Source: Streptomyces sp. MUM 178J (GTDB lineage: Bacteria > Actinomycetota > Actinomycetes > Streptomycetales > Streptomycetaceae). From it: a stretch of 64,000 nucleotides of DNA. This document shows, in pieces, positions 7,396-15,306 of this stretch; position 1 is the first letter of the stretch, and every line of letters begins with the position of its first letter. Below the pieces are notes generated by a model. That model did no database searches. It saw nothing but the letters and a program-made list of their open reading frames with translations, and was not told the DNA's origin. The DNA is taken from positions 25,516 through 89,515 of the forward strand of contig NZ_JADWYQ010000029.1 of assembly GCF_022414575.1 (NCBI RefSeq), given 5' to 3'. A program made the translations under genes and the position numbers.

Positions 7396-8670
7396 CTACT
7401 CCGCCTGCTCCGCGACCTCCGCCTCCCGCCCTATCCGCCCGAGGACGGCCGCGGGGTTGCCGCCCGGCTGCACGGCCTTGCCGATGGTCGTCTTGATGCT
7501 CTCGCTGACCTTCGCCCATGACGTCTTGCCGACGGGCGGCAGCACCGAGGACGGCAGCTCCTTCAGGAACGGCTGCAGCTCCTTGTGCGCGGCGTTCTGC
7601 TCCATCGCCTCGGAGGCGGAGACGGTGACCGGCAGCAGATCGTTGTCCCCTGCGAACCTCAGTACGTTCTCGTCGCTGAAGACGAAGTCGAGGAACGCGC
7701 CGACCTCCTTGCGGTGACCGTTCTGCTTGAAGCCCATGATCCAGTCGGCGACGCCCATCGACGACTTCGGCTTGCCCTCCTTGCCGGGCAGCGCCACCAT
7801 GCCGAACTCCACGCCCGCCTTCCCGGCCGCCTGCATCAGGGAGGGGTGGCCGTTGAGCATGCCGACCTCTCCGCGGGTGAAGGCGGTGAAGGCGTCCTTG
7901 CGGTTGAGTTCGCCGGGGGCGACCGGACCGGTCAGCTTCTCGTCGACGAGGTTGTCCTTCAGCCACTGGAAGGTGTCGACGTTCTCCTGGCTGTCTATGG
8001 AGTACTTGCCGACCGGGTCGACATAGCCGTCGCCGCCGCTCAGCAACCACATCATCGTCTCGGCCTGGGCCTCCTCGGGACCGAGCGGCAGTGCGAAGGG
8101 GTACTTGGCGTCCGTCCTGTCCTTCAGCTTCTCCGCCGCGCTCTTCAGGTCGGCCCAGGTCTTGAGGTCCGCGCCGTCGACTCCGGCTTCGGCGAACAGC
8201 TCCTTGTTGTAGAAGAGCAGCCTGGTGGAGGCGACGAACGGCAGCCCGTACTGCACGAGTTTCATCTCGCCCGCGTCGGCCAGCGGCCCCAGGAAGTTGG
8301 ACTGGACGGGGATGGAGAGCAGTTGGTCGGCGCTGTAGAGCTTGCCGGCGGCGGCGTAGTCGGCGTACGCGCCGATCTGCGCGACATCCGGCGCCTTGCC
8401 CGCCTTGACCATCTCGGCGACCTTGCGGTCGACGTCACTCCAGGACTCGATCTGGACGTCGACCTCGATGCCCGGGTGCTGCTTCTCGAAGGCGGCCGTC
8501 AGGTCGGCCCAGTACTTCTTGCTGTTCTCGCCCCCTGCCACGTCGTAGTCGGCGGCGACCAGCTTCAGCGTGACGTCGCCAGACCCGCCGGAACCGCCGC
8601 AGCCCGCGAGGACTGCCGTCATGGTCAGTGCGGCGGCCGCCGCGGTCAAACCCAAGAAGCGCCGCTGCAC
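7396..8670 (-). CDS. ABC transporter sugar-binding lipoprotein (424 aa)
   Basis: Extracellular solute-binding protein of family 1 (MalE-like). The signal peptide ends in the lipobox LAGC (Cys24). The mature part shows family features such as WSDVDRKVAEMVKAGKAPDVAQIG, LPFVASTRLLFYNKELFAEAGV and GEVGMLNGHPSLMQAAGKAGV. I start at GTG 8670 behind ggggagag; the frame stays open far upstream but that part overlaps the divergent SIS gene. No permease genes are adjacent, so it is an orphan receptor; its ATPase is probably MsiK (47526). A dre-like site (8730-8745) lies in the divergent promoter region, suggesting control by amino-sugar signals. The substrate cannot be read from sequence; an amino sugar or its oligomer is inference. 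Confidence 0.9.
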   Translation of the reverse strand: MQRRFLGLTAAAAALTMTAVLAGCGGSGGSGDVTLKLVAADYDVAGGENSKKYWADLTAAFEKQHPGIEVDVQIESWSDVDRKVAEMVKAGKAPDVAQIGAYADYAAAGKLYSADQLLSIPVQSNFLGPLADAGEMKLVQYGLPFVASTRLLFYNKELFAEAGVDGADLKTWADLKSAAEKLKDRTDAKYPFALPLGPEEAQAETMMWLLSGGDGYVDPVGKYSIDSQENVDTFQWLKDNLVDEKLTGPVAPGELNRKDAFTAFTRGEVGMLNGHPSLMQAAGKAGVEFGMVALPGKEGKPKSSMGVADWIMGFKQNGHRKEVGAFLDFVFSDENVLRFAGDNDLLPVTVSASEAMEQNAAHKELQPFLKELPSSVLPPVGKTSWAKVSESIKTTIGKAVQPGGNPAAVLGRIGREAEVAEQAE

Positions 8671-8729
8671 AGCTCTCCCCACCCTCTGTTCACTCGAAAT
8701 CAGCTGCGATTTTCTCCCATGTGCGGGTA

Positions 8730-8745
8730 GGAGGTCTACACCACC
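8730..8745. promoter_or_regulatory. dre-like site (putative DasR operator)
   Basis: GGAGGTCTACACCACC matches the remembered DasR dre consensus AGTGGTCTAGACCACT at 12 of 16 positions, including GGTCTA and ACCAC. It lies 60 bp upstream of the lipoprotein start and 127 bp upstream of the SIS gene, so one repressor could control both. DasR binding is inferred. Confidence 0.55.
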
Positions 8746-8871
8746 CCCCGCTTCGGCGGAAGGGGGCGGGGAGCAGGCGGCCGAGGACGTCGTTGCCCAC
8801 AGGCCGGGCCGGCTGCTAAGCAACTGCCGGTACGCACCCACCCGTACGCACACCGCGAGGAGTTTCCGCGC

Positions 8872-9765
8872 ATGTCCCGCACCGCAGCAGAGATAGCCGC
8901 CCAGCCCGCCTGCTGGCGCAGGGCGGCCGAGGCCGCCGCCGTCTTCGAGGGGCTTCCGCAGCCGGGTGAGCGGGTCGCCGTCACCGGGTGCGGGACGTCG
9001 TGGTTCATGGCGCTCGCCTACGCCGCGCTGCGGGAGGCCGCGGGGCAGGGCGAGACGGACGCCTTCGCCTCCTCGGAGTTCCCGCGGGGCCGCTCGTACG
9101 ACCGGGTGATCGCGATCACCCGGTCGGGTACGACGACGGAGGTCCTCGACCTCCTTGCCGCCCTCAAGGGCGCCGTGCCCGTGCTGGCCCTGACCGCGGA
9201 CCCGAAGACGCCGGTCATGGAGGCGGCGGACGCCGTCGCCGTACTGGACTGGGCGGACGAGGAGTCCGTCGTCCAGACCCGGTTCGCCACCACGGCGCTG
9301 GCGTTTCTGCGCGCCGGTCTCGGCCCCGTGCCGGGTGTGAAGCCGGTGGCCGAGGCGGCGGTGGACGCCGAGCTGGCGCTCACCGAGCCGCTTCCGGAGG
9401 CGGCCGCAACCGCCGAGCAGTGGACGTTCCTGGGCCGCGGCTGGACCTATGGCCTGGCGCTGGAGGCGGGCCTGAAGATGCGTGAGGCGGCGGGCGCGTG
9501 GACGGAGGCGTATCCGGCGATGGAGTACCGCCACGGGCCGATCTCGATCACCGGGCCGGGGCGGGTGACCTGGGTGTTCGGCCCCGTGCCCGAGGGGCTG
9601 GCGGCCGATGTCGCCCGCGTCGGCGGCACCCTGGTCGCCCATGGGGCGGCGGACCCGCTCGCGGATCTCATCCGCGCCCAGCGCCTGGCCGTGGCCCTGG
9701 CGGAGTCCCGGGGTTTTGACCCCGACCGGCCCCGCAATCTCACTCGGAGCGTGATTCTCTCCTGA
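8872..9765 (+). CDS. SIS-domain sugar isomerase / amino-sugar-phosphate deaminase (297 aa)
   Basis: Tandem SIS-domain protein of the GlmS-C/AgaS type. SIS domains bind phosphosugars and catalyse aldose-ketose isomerisation, with deamination in the AgaS/NagB-like members. First SIS: VAVTGCGTSWFMALAYAAL and IAITRSGTTTEV. Second: FLGRGWTYGLALEAGLKMREAAG followed by EAYPAMEYRHGPISI. There is no glutaminase domain, so it is not glucosamine-6-phosphate synthase. It starts at ATG 8872 with GAGGAG upstream. It is divergent from the sugar receptor and followed by nagK-nagA, so amino-sugar catabolism is likely. Glucosamine-6-phosphate or galactosamine-6-phosphate deamination are both possible. Confidence 0.8.
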   Translation: MSRTAAEIAAQPACWRRAAEAAAVFEGLPQPGERVAVTGCGTSWFMALAYAALREAAGQGETDAFASSEFPRGRSYDRVIAITRSGTTTEVLDLLAALKGAVPVLALTADPKTPVMEAADAVAVLDWADEESVVQTRFATTALAFLRAGLGPVPGVKPVAEAAVDAELALTEPLPEAAATAEQWTFLGRGWTYGLALEAGLKMREAAGAWTEAYPAMEYRHGPISITGPGRVTWVFGPVPEGLAADVARVGGTLVAHGAADPLADLIRAQRLAVALAESRGFDPDRPRNLTRSVILS

Positions 9766-9797
9766 AGCCCGGGAGCCCCCGAAGGGCTGTGAGGAGC

Positions 9798-9821
9798 CCG
9801 TCCTGAGCGCTCTCAGGACGG
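9798..9821 (+). terminator. terminator after the SIS gene
   Basis: Stem ccgtcctgag (9798-9807) with ctcaggacgg (9812-9821), 4-nt loop, with TTTG shortly downstream at 9830. It separates the SIS gene from nagK-nagA. Confidence 0.75.
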
Positions 9822-9857
9822 CCTCCCGTTTGTAAGCAGGCGCAACAATCCCTCCAC

Positions 9858-9873
9858 AGTGGACTAGACCTTT
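9858..9873. promoter_or_regulatory. dre site upstream of nagK (putative DasR operator)
   Basis: AGTGGACTAGACCTTT matches the remembered dre consensus at 13 of 16 positions, with the core TGGACTAGACC. It ends 26 bp before the nagK start. DasR control of nagKA is established in S. coelicolor; the exact site here is my reading. Confidence 0.75.
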
Positions 9874-9899
9874 CCCCCGCGGGGCGTCAGACTGTTCCC

Positions 9900-10832
9900 G
9901 TGAGACACGTCATCGCCCTCGATGTGGGCGGCACCGGGATGAAGGCCGCCCTCGTCGCGGCCGACGGCACGCTGCTGCACGAAGCGCGGCGCGCCACCGG
10001 CCGGGAGCGCGGCCCGGACGCCGTCGTCACCTCGATCCTCGACTTCGCCGCCGACCTCCGCGCGTACGGGACCGAGCACCTGGGCCGTCCCGCCGACGCC
10101 GCCGGGGTCGCCGTCCCCGGCATCGTCGACGCCGGCCGGGGCGTCGCGGTCTACGCCGCGAACCTCGGCTGGCGCGACGTCCCGCTGCGCGCCCTGCTCG
10201 CCGAGCGGCTCGGCCGGGTACCCGTCGCCCTCGGGCACGACGTGCGCACCGGCGGCCTCGCCGAAGGCCGCGTCGGCGCGGGCAAGGGCGCGGACCGCTT
10301 CCTGTTCGTGCCGCTGGGCACCGGGATCGCCGGAGCCATCGGCATCGCCGGAGCCATCGAGGCCGGCGCCCACGGCTGCGCGGGAGAGATCGGGCATATC
10401 GTCGTCCGCCCCGGCGGCCCCGCCTGCGGCTGCGGCCAGCGCGGCTGCCTGGAGACCCTCGCCTCCGCCTCAGCCGTCACCCGCGCCTGGGCGGACGCCT
10501 CGGGCGACCCGGACGCCGACGCGGCCGACTGCGCCAAGGCCGTCGAGTCCGGCGACCCGGCCGCCGTACGCGTCTGGGGGAACGCCGTCGACGCGCTCGC
10601 CGACGGGCTGGTCACGGCGCTCACCCTGCTGGACCCCCGCACGCTGATCATCGGTGGCGGTCTCGCCGAGGCGGGAGAAACCTTGTTCACACCCCTGCGG
10701 GCCGCGGTCGAACGCCGCGTCACCTTCCAGAAGCTGCCCTCCATCGTCCCGGCAGCCCTCGGGGACACCGCCGGATGCCTGGGCGCGGGGCTGCTCGCCT
10801 GGGATCTACTCGCCACGGAGGTAACAGCCTGA
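9900..10832 (+). CDS. nagK: N-acetylglucosamine kinase, ROK family (310 aa)
   Basis: ROK-family sugar kinase that phosphorylates N-acetylglucosamine (GlcNAc) at C6. The ATP-binding DVGGTGMKAALV is at the N-terminus. The ROK zinc signature CGCGQRGCLETLAS, the catalytic aspartate region ALGHDVRTGGLAEG and the GTGIAGAI loop are present. The start is GTG 9900, with only a weak ribosome site and the dre operator close by. nagA follows with a one-base TGATG overlap. In S. coelicolor the equivalent pair was shown genetically to be nagK-nagA. Specificity for N-acetylgalactosamine or plain glucose cannot be excluded from the sequence. Confidence 0.88.
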   Translation: MRHVIALDVGGTGMKAALVAADGTLLHEARRATGRERGPDAVVTSILDFAADLRAYGTEHLGRPADAAGVAVPGIVDAGRGVAVYAANLGWRDVPLRALLAERLGRVPVALGHDVRTGGLAEGRVGAGKGADRFLFVPLGTGIAGAIGIAGAIEAGAHGCAGEIGHIVVRPGGPACGCGQRGCLETLASASAVTRAWADASGDPDADAADCAKAVESGDPAAVRVWGNAVDALADGLVTALTLLDPRTLIIGGGLAEAGETLFTPLRAAVERRVTFQKLPSIVPAALGDTAGCLGAGLLAWDLLATEVTA

Positions 10833-12166
10833 TGGCCGCAAGCGCCACCCGCGCCCACACCGGAGACCAGGCGCAGACCGGGGCCGCCGGATCAGCCGGG
10901 GACCGTATGGCTGCCGGAACTGCCGGAACTGCCGGGTCCGCCGGGTCCGCCGGGTCCGCCGGGTCCGCCGCGGACCCCACCCCGGCCGAGGACCGCGCAC
11001 GGCAGAACGGCCGCACGCGCGACGGCCGCACGACGATCCTCGCCGGCGCCCGCGTGGTGCTGCCCACCGGCGTCGTCGACAAGGGGCGGGTCACCGTCGA
11101 GCGCGGCCGCATCGCCGGCGCCGCACACCTCGACGCCCCGGCGCTGGATCTGTCCGGGCACTGGATCGTCCCCGGCTTCGTCGACATCCACAACCACGGC
11201 GGCGGCGGGGCCTCCTTCACCTCCGGCGCCGCCGAGGACGTGCTGCGGGGCGTGGCGACCCACCGCGAGCACGGCACCACCACCCTGGTGGCCTCCACCG
11301 TCACCGGCGATCTGGGCTTCCTCGCCCATCGCGCCGGTTTCCTCGCGGAACTCGTCGAACAGGGCGACCTCGCGGGCATCCACTTCGAGGGCCCGTTCAT
11401 CTCGCCCTGCCGCAAGGGCGCGCACAGCGAGGCGCTGCTGCGCGACCCGGACCCCGCCGAGGTGCGCAAACTGCTCGACGCCTCCCGCGGGGCCGCCAGG
11501 ATGGTCACCCTCGCCACCGAGCTGCCCGGCGGCATCGACTCCGTGCGTCTGCTCGCCGAGCACGGCGTGATCGCCGCCGTCGGCCACACCGACGCGACAT
11601 ACGAGCAGACCGTCGAGGCCATCGAGGCGGGCGCGACGGTCGCCACCCATCTGTTCAACGCCATGCCCCCGCTCGGCCACCGCGCCCCCGGCCCGATCGC
11701 CGCGCTGCTGGAGGACGAGCGGGTCACCGTCGAGCTGATCAACGACGGCACGCATCTGCACCCGGCCGCACTGGAGCTGGCGTTCCACCGCGCGGGCGCG
11801 CGGCGCGTCGCGTTCATCACCGACGCGATGGACGCGGCGGGCTTTGGCGACGGCCGCTACCAGCTCGGCCCGCTGGAGGTCGAGGTCAGTCAGGGCGTGG
11901 CGCGGCTGGTCGAGGGTGGCTCCATCGCGGGCTCCACGCTCACCCTGGACACCGCCTTCCGACGGGCCGTCACCGTCGACCGGCTGCCGGTGGAGGATGT
12001 CGTCCAGGCCATTTCCGCCAACCCTGCACGGCTGCTCGGGATATACGACACCGTAGGCTCTCTGGAGCCCGGCAAGGACGCCGACCTGGTGGTTCTGGAC
12101 GACTCATTCACTCTCAAGGGCGTGATGCGCAAGGGCGAATGGGTGGTTGAGCCCCAAGTAGGGTGA
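10832..12166 (+). CDS. nagA: N-acetylglucosamine-6-phosphate deacetylase (444 aa)
   Basis: Amidohydrolase converting GlcNAc-6-phosphate to glucosamine-6-phosphate and acetate. Metal and catalytic motifs are visible: GFVDIHNHGGGG, the bridging glutamate in HFEGPFISP, AVGHTDATYEQ, THLFNAMPPLGHRAPG and the catalytic aspartate in ITDAMDAAGFGDG. The TGATG overlap with nagK and GGAGGT 9 nt upstream fix the start. About 60 N-terminal residues precede the enzyme fold and are low-complexity, including four 9-bp repeats (gccgggtcc, 10931-10966) that encode AGS-type units. This extension is absent from usual NagA proteins of about 380 aa. Confidence 0.93.
   Translation: MAASATRAHTGDQAQTGAAGSAGDRMAAGTAGTAGSAGSAGSAGSAADPTPAEDRARQNGRTRDGRTTILAGARVVLPTGVVDKGRVTVERGRIAGAAHLDAPALDLSGHWIVPGFVDIHNHGGGGASFTSGAAEDVLRGVATHREHGTTTLVASTVTGDLGFLAHRAGFLAELVEQGDLAGIHFEGPFISPCRKGAHSEALLRDPDPAEVRKLLDASRGAARMVTLATELPGGIDSVRLLAEHGVIAAVGHTDATYEQTVEAIEAGATVATHLFNAMPPLGHRAPGPIAALLEDERVTVELINDGTHLHPAALELAFHRAGARRVAFITDAMDAAGFGDGRYQLGPLEVEVSQGVARLVEGGSIAGSTLTLDTAFRRAVTVDRLPVEDVVQAISANPARLLGIYDTVGSLEPGKDADLVVLDDSFTLKGVMRKGEWVVEPQVG
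10931..10966 (+). repeat. 9-bp tandem repeat inside nagA
   Basis: Four exact copies of gccgggtcc encode alternating Ala/Gly/Ser in the N-terminal extension of NagA. They keep the reading frame, so the copy number can vary without breaking the gene. Confidence 0.9.
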
Positions 12167-12185
12167 TTTCTGAGCAACTTATGGC

Positions 12186-12221
12186 AAGGCGGTTGATCCA
12201 GGGGTCTGGGCCAACCGCCTT
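12186..12221 (+). terminator. terminator after nagA
   Basis: Stem aaggcggttg (12186-12195) with caaccgcctt (12212-12221), 16-nt loop, then tccgttt. It suggests that the PfkB kinase and aldolase have their own transcript. Confidence 0.7.
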
Positions 12222-12273
12222 CCGTTTGGCATGATCAGGGCCCGTACATCAGCGCGCAGGCACAACAGCGCAC

Positions 12274-12303
12274 AGCACGGCAGCACGGCAGCACGGCAGC
12301 ACG
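12274..12303. repeat. 8-bp tandem repeat upstream of the PfkB kinase
   Basis: Nearly four copies of agcacggc sit between the nagA terminator and the kinase start, within the likely promoter or leader of the kinase-aldolase pair. Confidence 0.8.
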
Positions 12304-12326
12304 GACGTCCGCGGGGGTGAAGAGAA

Positions 12327-13268
12327 GTGATCCTGACGGTCACGCTCAACACCGCCCTCGATCTCACCTATCACGTCCCGGCACTGACCCCGCATGCCGC
12401 CCATCGGGTGACCGAGGTCCGCGAACGGCCCGGCGGCAAAGGGCTCAACGTCGCACGGGTGCTCGCCGCGCTGGGCCGCGAGACCGTCGTCACCGGCTTC
12501 GCAGGCGGCCCCACCGGCGCGCTGGTGCGCGAACTGCTCGCCTCCCCAGCGCAGCAGACGCCGGCCCCGTATGACGCGCTGCTCCCCATCGCCGGGCCCT
12601 CCCGCCGCACGATCGCCGTCGTCGACGGCACGACCGGGGACACCACCCAGCTCAACGAGCCGGGCCCGGCCGTCACCCCGCAGGAGTGGACGGCCTTCCT
12701 CGACGCGTACGGCGCGCTGCTGCGCGACGCCGAGGCCGTGGCGCTGTGCGGCAGCCTGCCGCCCGGCATCCATGTCGGGGCCTACGCGGAACTGGTGCGG
12801 CGCGCCCGCTCCGCAGACGTCCCCGTACTGCTGGACACCAGCGGCGAACCGCTGCGCCGCGGCATCGCCGCCCGCCCCGACCTGATCAAGCCCAACGCCG
12901 AGGAACTCGCCCAGCTCACCGGCGCCCGCGAACCGCTGCGCGCCACCCGCGACGCCCGCCGCCGCGGCGCTCACGCCGTGGTCACCTCGCTGGGCCCGAA
13001 GGGTCTGCTCGCCCTCACATCTGACGGGATGTGGCAGGCGAAGCCCCCGGCGCCGGTGCGGGGCAACCCCACCGGCGCAGGCGACTCCGCGGTCGCGGGT
13101 CTGCTCTCCGGGCTCGTCGACGGCCTCGACTGGCCCGGTCGGCTCGTCCGCGCCGCCGCCCTGTCGGCGGCCACCGTCCTCACCCCCACGGCAGGCGACT
13201 TCGACCGCGAGGCGTATGAGTCCCTGCTGTCCCGCATCACCGTCACGGAGTCCCCCACACCCTCGTAA
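12327..13268 (+). CDS. PfkB-family sugar-phosphate kinase, 1-phosphofructokinase/tagatose-6-phosphate kinase type (313 aa)
   Basis: Ribokinase-fold kinase of the FruK/LacC group, phosphorylating fructose-1-phosphate or tagatose-6-phosphate to the bisphosphate. PfkB signature 1 is in RPGGKGLNVARVLAALG, signature 2 in GNPTGAGDSAVAGLL (catalytic D in GAGDS), and LIKPNAEELAQLTG is typical. It starts with GTG at 12327. The class II aldolase follows 24 bp downstream, an arrangement that suits tagatose-6-phosphate to triose phosphates. A plain FruK role is less likely, since no fructose PTS or FruR is nearby. Confidence 0.85.
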   Translation: MILTVTLNTALDLTYHVPALTPHAAHRVTEVRERPGGKGLNVARVLAALGRETVVTGFAGGPTGALVRELLASPAQQTPAPYDALLPIAGPSRRTIAVVDGTTGDTTQLNEPGPAVTPQEWTAFLDAYGALLRDAEAVALCGSLPPGIHVGAYAELVRRARSADVPVLLDTSGEPLRRGIAARPDLIKPNAEELAQLTGAREPLRATRDARRRGAHAVVTSLGPKGLLALTSDGMWQAKPPAPVRGNPTGAGDSAVAGLLSGLVDGLDWPGRLVRAAALSAATVLTPTAGDFDREAYESLLSRITVTESPTPS

Positions 13269-13292
13269 CAGGCGCAGAAGGCAGGGAGCGGC

Positions 13293-14141
13293 ATGACACT
13301 CGTCACCACCGGTGAGCTCGTCTCGGCAGCCGCGGCAGAGGGCCGGGGCGTCGCCGCGTTCAACGTCATCACCCTGGAGCACGCCGAGGCGATCGCGGCC
13401 GGGGCCGAGCAGGCGGCCGCCCCCGCCATCCTTCAGGTGTCGCAGAACGCGGTGCGGTTCCACGGCGGACGGCTCGGTCCGATCGCCGCCGCGGCGGCGG
13501 CCGTGGCCCGCGCCTCCTACGCTCCGCTCGCCCTCCACCTCGACCATGTCGTCTCGCCCGCCCTGCTGCACGCCGCCCATGACGAGGGCTTCAGCTCGGT
13601 CATGTTCGACGCCTCGAAACTGAGTTACGACGAGAACGTCAAGGCCACCGCGGAAGCCGTCCGCTGGGGACACCGGCAGGGCATCTGGGTCGAGGCGGAG
13701 CTCGGGGAGGTCGGCGGCAAGGACGGCGGGGCCCCGCTCGACGCACACGCCCCCGGGGCGCGGACGGACCCGGCGGAGGCCGCCGCGTATGTCGCCGGCA
13801 CCGGCGTCGACGCACTCGCCGTCGCCGTCGGCTCCGCACACGCCATGACGGAGCGCACCGCCGCACTGGACCACGAGCTGATCGGCAGGCTGCGCGACGC
13901 GGTGCCGGTGCCGCTGGTGCTGCACGGGTCGAGCGGCGTGCCGGACGGCGAGCTGCGCGCCGCGCTCTCCGCGGGCATGGTCAAGATCAATGTCGGCACG
14001 GCGCTGAACAGGGCCTTCACGGGTGAGGTGCGCGCCTTCCTGGACGCGAACCCCGGCGTGGTCGACCCCCGGAAATACCTCGTCCCGGCTCGCGAGGCGA
14101 TGGCCGGGACGGTGGCGGAGTTCCTGGGTCTGCTCGGCTGA
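13293..14141 (+). CDS. class II aldolase, tagatose-/fructose-bisphosphate type (282 aa)
   Basis: Zinc-dependent class II ketose-bisphosphate aldolase cleaving a hexose bisphosphate into dihydroxyacetone phosphate and glyceraldehyde-3-phosphate. Metal and substrate motifs: GVAAFNVITLEHAEAI, LALHLDHVVS, the segment VEAELGEVGG, AVAVGSAHAM and LHGSSGVPDGEL, with KINVGTALN at the phosphate site. The short length (282 aa) and KbaY/GatY-like features suit tagatose-bisphosphate aldolase more than the long glycolytic FbaA. It is the last gene of a two-gene unit with the PfkB kinase. Confidence 0.85.
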   Translation: MTLVTTGELVSAAAAEGRGVAAFNVITLEHAEAIAAGAEQAAAPAILQVSQNAVRFHGGRLGPIAAAAAAVARASYAPLALHLDHVVSPALLHAAHDEGFSSVMFDASKLSYDENVKATAEAVRWGHRQGIWVEAELGEVGGKDGGAPLDAHAPGARTDPAEAAAYVAGTGVDALAVAVGSAHAMTERTAALDHELIGRLRDAVPVPLVLHGSSGVPDGELRAALSAGMVKINVGTALNRAFTGEVRAFLDANPGVVDPRKYLVPAREAMAGTVAEFLGLLG

Positions 14142-14159
14142 GCGGCAGCCGAGCGGCGG

Positions 14160-15191
14160 TCAGCCGGCCTGACCGGCCTTCAGCCACACCTGGTCGAGAT
14201 ACGCCTCGCACTGATCGCCCTGCTCGCAGGAGATCCTGAGGTTGTTCTTTCCCTTGTCGAGGTTGACGTAGGAGTACGTGCGGGTCCAGCCCTTCTCCCA
14301 GTCGCCCTTCTTGGCCTTGGCGAAGTTCGACATATTGATCGAACGGGGGTCGCCGTCGTTGATCGTCAGCGAGGTCTTGGCGTCCTTGCCGGGGACGCCG
14401 TAGGTGATGAACAGCGTGTACTCGCCGGCCTCCGGCACCTCCACCGACCAGCTCGCGGAGCCGCCGACGCCGTTGAACACCACATACGCGCCGTCCGCGC
14501 CCTTGGCCCCCTTGACGTCCGTGGCGAGCGCCGCGGGCGGCCCCAGGGTCAGGGTCGCCGCGTCCTGCTTGGGCAGCTCGGTCGGGGGCGCGGAAGGCGA
14601 GGACTCGCCGTCCGCGCTGGGCTCGACGGACCCGGCGGTGGGCGTCTCGCCCGCGGGGTTCCGGGAGGTGCCGCCGGCCTTGTCGTCCTCCTCGCCGCCC
14701 TTGGTCATCAGCGCCGCGGTGATGCCGACGACGACCACCGCGACGACGGCGATCGCGCCGATCAGCAGCCCCTTGGTGTTCGGGCCGCCGCGGCCGCCGC
14801 CCTGCCCCGGCGCGCCGGCCGGAGGCTGGTGCCGGACGCCCGCACCGCCCCCGTAGGTCTCCGGGGCGGCGTACTGAGCGGTCGGCTGCTGACCGTGCTG
14901 GGCCTGCTGGCCGTGCTGGGCCTGCTGGCCGTAGGAGGCCTGCTGCCCCTGCGGGACCTGCTGGCCGTAGGGAGGCTGCTGCTGCGGGCCGTACGCACGG
15001 CGCTCGCCGACTGTGCGCACCTGGTTGTACGAGGTTCTGGGGACCCCCGGCTGCTGCGCGGCGGGACCCGGGTAGCCGTATCCGCCGCCCTGACGGGGCG
15101 GGTTGGCGCCCGATGCCTGCCCGTCCGCGTACAGGTAGCCGAACGGGTCGTCGTCCTCGGGCGTGCTCGCGCCGTTCTTCGCGGCCGTCAT
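14160..15191 (-). CDS. membrane-anchored protein with CBM35-like domain (343 aa)
   Basis: The N-terminal ~135 residues are cytoplasmic, rich in Gln/Gly/Tyr/Pro, with repeats of YGQQ and HGQQ. One transmembrane helix follows (LLIGAIAVVAVVVVGITAAL). After a Ser/Pro-rich linker the C-terminal ~140 residues form a carbohydrate-binding module of the CBM35/CBM6 type (AYVVFNGVGGSASWSVEVPE, then YTLFITYGVPG and LDQVWLKAG). A surface sugar-binding or wall-associated role is likely; no catalytic domain is present. It is convergent with the aldolase, 18 bp apart. The substrate is unknown. Confidence 0.8.
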   Translation of the reverse strand: MTAAKNGASTPEDDDPFGYLYADGQASGANPPRQGGGYGYPGPAAQQPGVPRTSYNQVRTVGERRAYGPQQQPPYGQQVPQGQQASYGQQAQHGQQAQHGQQPTAQYAAPETYGGGAGVRHQPPAGAPGQGGGRGGPNTKGLLIGAIAVVAVVVVGITAALMTKGGEEDDKAGGTSRNPAGETPTAGSVEPSADGESSPSAPPTELPKQDAATLTLGPPAALATDVKGAKGADGAYVVFNGVGGSASWSVEVPEAGEYTLFITYGVPGKDAKTSLTINDGDPRSINMSNFAKAKKGDWEKGWTRTYSYVNLDKGKNNLRISCEQGDQCEAYLDQVWLKAGQAG

Positions 15192-15306
15192 CCCTAGTCA
15201 CTCCTTACCCTGTCGTCGGCACAATGCCGACGCGGGCGAGCCTACCCGGTTCGGAGTAACGCAAGGGGCCAGGTTTGGCGCAGCACGCGGCTTTGTCCCC
15301 TCGGAC

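Noticed and set aside
7396..9642. Single long leftward protein of 748 aa
   Set aside because: The upstream ~320 residues run antisense through the SIS gene; a GTG with a good ribosome site and signal peptide begins at 8670.
8872..9765. Glucosamine-6-phosphate synthase GlmS
   Set aside because: No N-terminal glutaminase domain; only SIS domains are present.
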